From assembly GCA_903903205.1 (NCBI GenBank), contig CAIUXU010000568.1, positions 1 to 6,091 on the forward strand: DNA of 6,091 bases. Reading direction: 5' to 3'. Shown one piece after another: positions 4,750 through 6,091 of this stretch. The position numbers and the translations under genes are program-made. The DNA comes from an uncultured Syntrophobacterales bacterium (GTDB lineage Bacteria > Desulfobacterota > Syntrophia > Syntrophales > UBA5619). The notes beneath the pieces are model-generated. The model made no database searches, was not told the origin of the DNA, and was given only the letters and a program-made list of their open reading frames with translations. Position 1 is the stretch's first letter. Each line of letters opens with the position of its first letter.

Positions 4750-5499
4750 ATGTCCGGGAAACAACTGTTTGACGACTGGCCTGAGCGCTATGACCGCTGG
4801 TTCGAGACCCCGGTGGGGAAGGCGGTCCTGCAATATGAGACCAAACTCATTCTGGAATTGCTTCGGCCGGGTCGGGGGGAGCGGATACTCGACGCCGGCA
4901 GCGGGACGGGGCTTTTCACGCGGGCGATCCTTGCCGTTGGGGCCAGGGTCGTCGGTCTTGATATCTCGACGGCGATGCTTTTGTACGCGGGGGAGAAAGC
5001 CACCCTTCGACTGTTCGACAAGCTCACAGCTCAGGGTGAACGGGGGGCCATGCTCTTGTCGTCGGGGGAAAAGGGGCCGCCATTGCGCTACAGCGGGGTG
5101 ACGGCCGACATGACATCGCTTCCATTTGCCGACTGCTCTTTTGACAAGAGCGTCTCCGTCGCGGCGCTGGAATTTGTTGCGGATGAAAAGCGGGCCGTCG
5201 CGGAGCTGTTCCGCGTGACGCGGCCCGGAGGGGTGGTTGTCGTGGCGACGCTCAACAGCCTGAGCCCCTGGGCCGCAAGACGGAGTGCGAACGCCAGGCG
5301 TGATCCGGAGTCGATCTTCAACCGGGTTTTCTTCCGGTCGCCCGTGCAGCTTCTTGCGGCGACATCCGTTCCCGGCATTGTCCGGACGGTGGTCCATTTC
5401 GGCAAAGAGGAGGATCCGTCAACATTCGACCGGAGCGAACGGCAAGGAGAGGGGCGGGAGACGGGTGCGTTTGTCGCGGCACGGTGGAAAAAAGGATGA
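4750..5499 (+). CDS. Class I SAM-dependent methyltransferase (Methyltransf_11 type) with an internal insertion
   Basis: The product is a 249-residue cytosolic methyltransferase. Seen: an N-terminal helix (DDWPERYDRWF, 8-18), motif I LDAGSGTG (47-54) that binds S-adenosylmethionine, the acidic end of beta 2 in VVGLDIS (Asp71), DMTSLPFADCSFD (120-132) and a post-motif region ELFRVTRPGGVVVV (152-165). The substrate, either a small molecule or a macromolecule, cannot be told. Between Asp71 and Asp120 the spacing is longer than usual for this fold. The extra part (about residues 84-108) contains RLFDKLTAQGER, which is encoded by a palindromic repeat. The downstream trmJ-like start codon overlaps its stop (ATGA), so the two are translationally coupled and expressed together. 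Confidence 0.9.
   Translation: MSGKQLFDDWPERYDRWFETPVGKAVLQYETKLILELLRPGRGERILDAGSGTGLFTRAILAVGARVVGLDISTAMLLYAGEKATLRLFDKLTAQGERGAMLLSSGEKGPPLRYSGVTADMTSLPFADCSFDKSVSVAALEFVADEKRAVAELFRVTRPGGVVVVATLNSLSPWAARRSANARRDPESIFNRVFFRSPVQLLAATSVPGIVRTVVHFGKEEDPSTFDRSERQGEGRETGAFVAARWKKG
4975..5074 (+). repeat. Imperfect direct repeat, 75-base period, bracketing the insertion in the methyltransferase
   Basis: Bases 4975-4999 and 5050-5074 align without gaps, 19 of 25 identical by eye. They encode MLLYAGEK and MLLSSGEK. The period is 75 bases, an exact multiple of three. The palindromic repeat lies between the copies. The pattern would fit either an insertion that duplicated flanking DNA or a tandem duplication followed by divergence. 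The similarity is modest, so chance plus codon bias remains possible. Confidence 0.5.
5001..5043 (+). repeat. Palindromic dispersed-repeat-like element within the methyltransferase gene
   Basis: The outer arms caccct (5001-5006) and agggtg (5033-5038) pair; inner ctgt (5011-5014) and acag (5026-5029) also pair. The element contains ttcgacaagctca (5014-5026, shifted by one at its left end), the core of a repeat I recall as common in environmental bacterial genomes (caccct-tcgacaagctc-agggtgaacgg). Relative to that core, this copy has two small internal duplications (tcgac repeated as tcgactgttcgac; agctc repeated as agctcacagctc), adding 15 bases and keeping the frame. It is translated as T-L-R-L-F-D-K-L-T-A-Q-G-E-R. 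Confidence 0.6.
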
Positions 5500-6091
5500 A
5501 GGTAAATATCGATAACATCACAATCGTTCTGAAAGGGCCGAAATTCCCCGGGAATGTCGGTTCCGCGGCGCGTTGCGCAATGAACATGGGGATCGGCAAG
5601 ATGATTGTCGTCGGGAACCGCAACCTGGACGATGAGGCGGTCCGGCAGATGGCGACCCATGTGGCGAAGGAGATCGTGGATGGCATCCAGCACTGCGACA
5701 CCCTCGATGAGGCGCTGGCGGGTTTCTCCTGGGTTGTCGGAACGACGGCGCGGCATGGGTCGGGGCGTGGTCCCGTCGTTCCCCCCCGCCGGATGGCCGA
5801 GATCGTGGTCGGCATGTCGCAGCAAAATGAAATTGCGCTGCTCTTCGGTCCGGAGGACACAGGTCTGACGAACGACGACCTCCGCTTCTGCCAGACCCTG
5901 GTCACGATCCCCACCGTGGGGTTCAAGTCGCTGAACCTCTCCCACGCGGTGATGATCATCTGCTACGAACTGCTTATTGCCCGGGTGGAAAATGATGGCG
6001 AGCTTGCGCCGAAGCTGGCCAGCGCACAGGAGCTGGAGGGGATGTACGCCAAGCTCAAGGAGGTCCTGCTGGCGATCGGGTTTCTGCTGCC
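5496..6091 (+). CDS. trmJ: TrmJ-like SPOUT RNA methyltransferase (partial, runs off right edge)
   Basis: The first 198 residues are visible. The SPOUT (TrmH/TrmJ) fold uses a trefoil knot to methylate a ribose 2'-OH; TrmJ acts on tRNA position 32. Seen: motif 1 GNVGSAARCAMNMG (19-32) with the conserved Asn20 and Arg26, motif 2 ALLFGPEDTGLTNDDL (114-129), and motif 3 IPTVGFKSLNLSHAV (138-152) including the SLNLSHA knot signature. The start of a TrmJ-type C-terminal extension (EGMYAKLKEVLLAIGF) follows at 181-196. The whole catalytic domain appears intact. TrmJ assignment is by motif style rather than alignment, and another TrmH-family member remains possible. The ATG overlaps the methyltransferase stop (ATGA). 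There is no well-spaced strong ribosome binding site of its own, consistent with translational coupling. Confidence 0.9.
   Translation, partial: MKVNIDNITIVLKGPKFPGNVGSAARCAMNMGIGKMIVVGNRNLDDEAVRQMATHVAKEIVDGIQHCDTLDEALAGFSWVVGTTARHGSGRGPVVPPRRMAEIVVGMSQQNEIALLFGPEDTGLTNDDLRFCQTLVTIPTVGFKSLNLSHAVMIICYELLIARVENDGELAPKLASAQELEGMYAKLKEVLLAIGFLL

Noticed and set aside
4561..5397. A 278-codon minus-strand frame across the methyltransferase and its promoter
   Set aside because: The translation is rich in Arg, Pro and Gly without any motif, and it is antisense to the well-supported methyltransferase. No ribosome binding site was seen.
5088..5945. A 285-codon minus-strand frame antisense to the methyltransferase end and trmJ
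   Set aside because: No recognisable domain, and the opposite strand carries intact SPOUT motifs.
1..6091. CRISPR array, tRNA or rRNA gene, insertion sequence or integrase
   Set aside because: No regularly spaced repeats, cloverleaf-like segment, transposase motif or terminal inverted repeats were seen on either strand.

Overview
The window looks like an ordinary bacterial chromosomal segment, probably from a Desulfobacterota/Desulfuromonadota-type (Geobacter-like) genome or a relative. The guess rests on the gene mix (GAF-HD-GYP response protein, stand-alone DHH phosphoesterase, orphan ParB, methyltransferase plus TrmJ-type pair) and on a dispersed palindromic repeat inside one gene that is familiar from environmental genomes. 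No 16S or other marker is present, so taxonomy is tentative.

Layout. Bases 2-163 hold the C-terminal end of an unidentified plus-strand gene. Then four genes lie on the minus strand, read right to left: an orphan ParB-family protein (4518-3742, GTG start), a DHH/DHHA1 phosphoesterase (3528-2614), a GAF + HD-GYP cyclic-di-GMP phosphodiesterase-type protein (2492-1242) and, 6 bases behind it, a dienelactone-hydrolase-family lipoprotein (1235-234). Divergent from parB on the plus strand is a two-gene operon: a class I SAM methyltransferase (4750-5499) overlapping by four bases (ATGA) a TrmJ-like RNA 2'-O-methyltransferase (5496 to the window end, truncated).

Regulation. The 4519-4749 gap is a divergent promoter region with a convincing sigma70-type promoter for the methyltransferase operon, a plausible one for parB, and a small inverted repeat next to the parB ribosome binding site. 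The DHH gene has its own sigma70-type promoter at 3558-3586. A perfect 14-bp-arm hairpin (2551-2584) separates the DHH gene from the HD-GYP gene. The 3529-3741 gap also holds a 16-bp palindrome, a second 10-bp palindrome and a 12-codon ORF that resembles the start of a family 2 glycosyltransferase.

Most noteworthy: the methyltransferase carries an apparent 75-base (25-codon) in-frame insertion. It contains an altered copy of a dispersed palindromic repeat and is bracketed by an imperfect direct repeat of 25 bases. I see no convincing new multi-gene system. The neighbouring genes appear to be functionally separate units, with a possible c-di-GMP link only for the HD-GYP gene.
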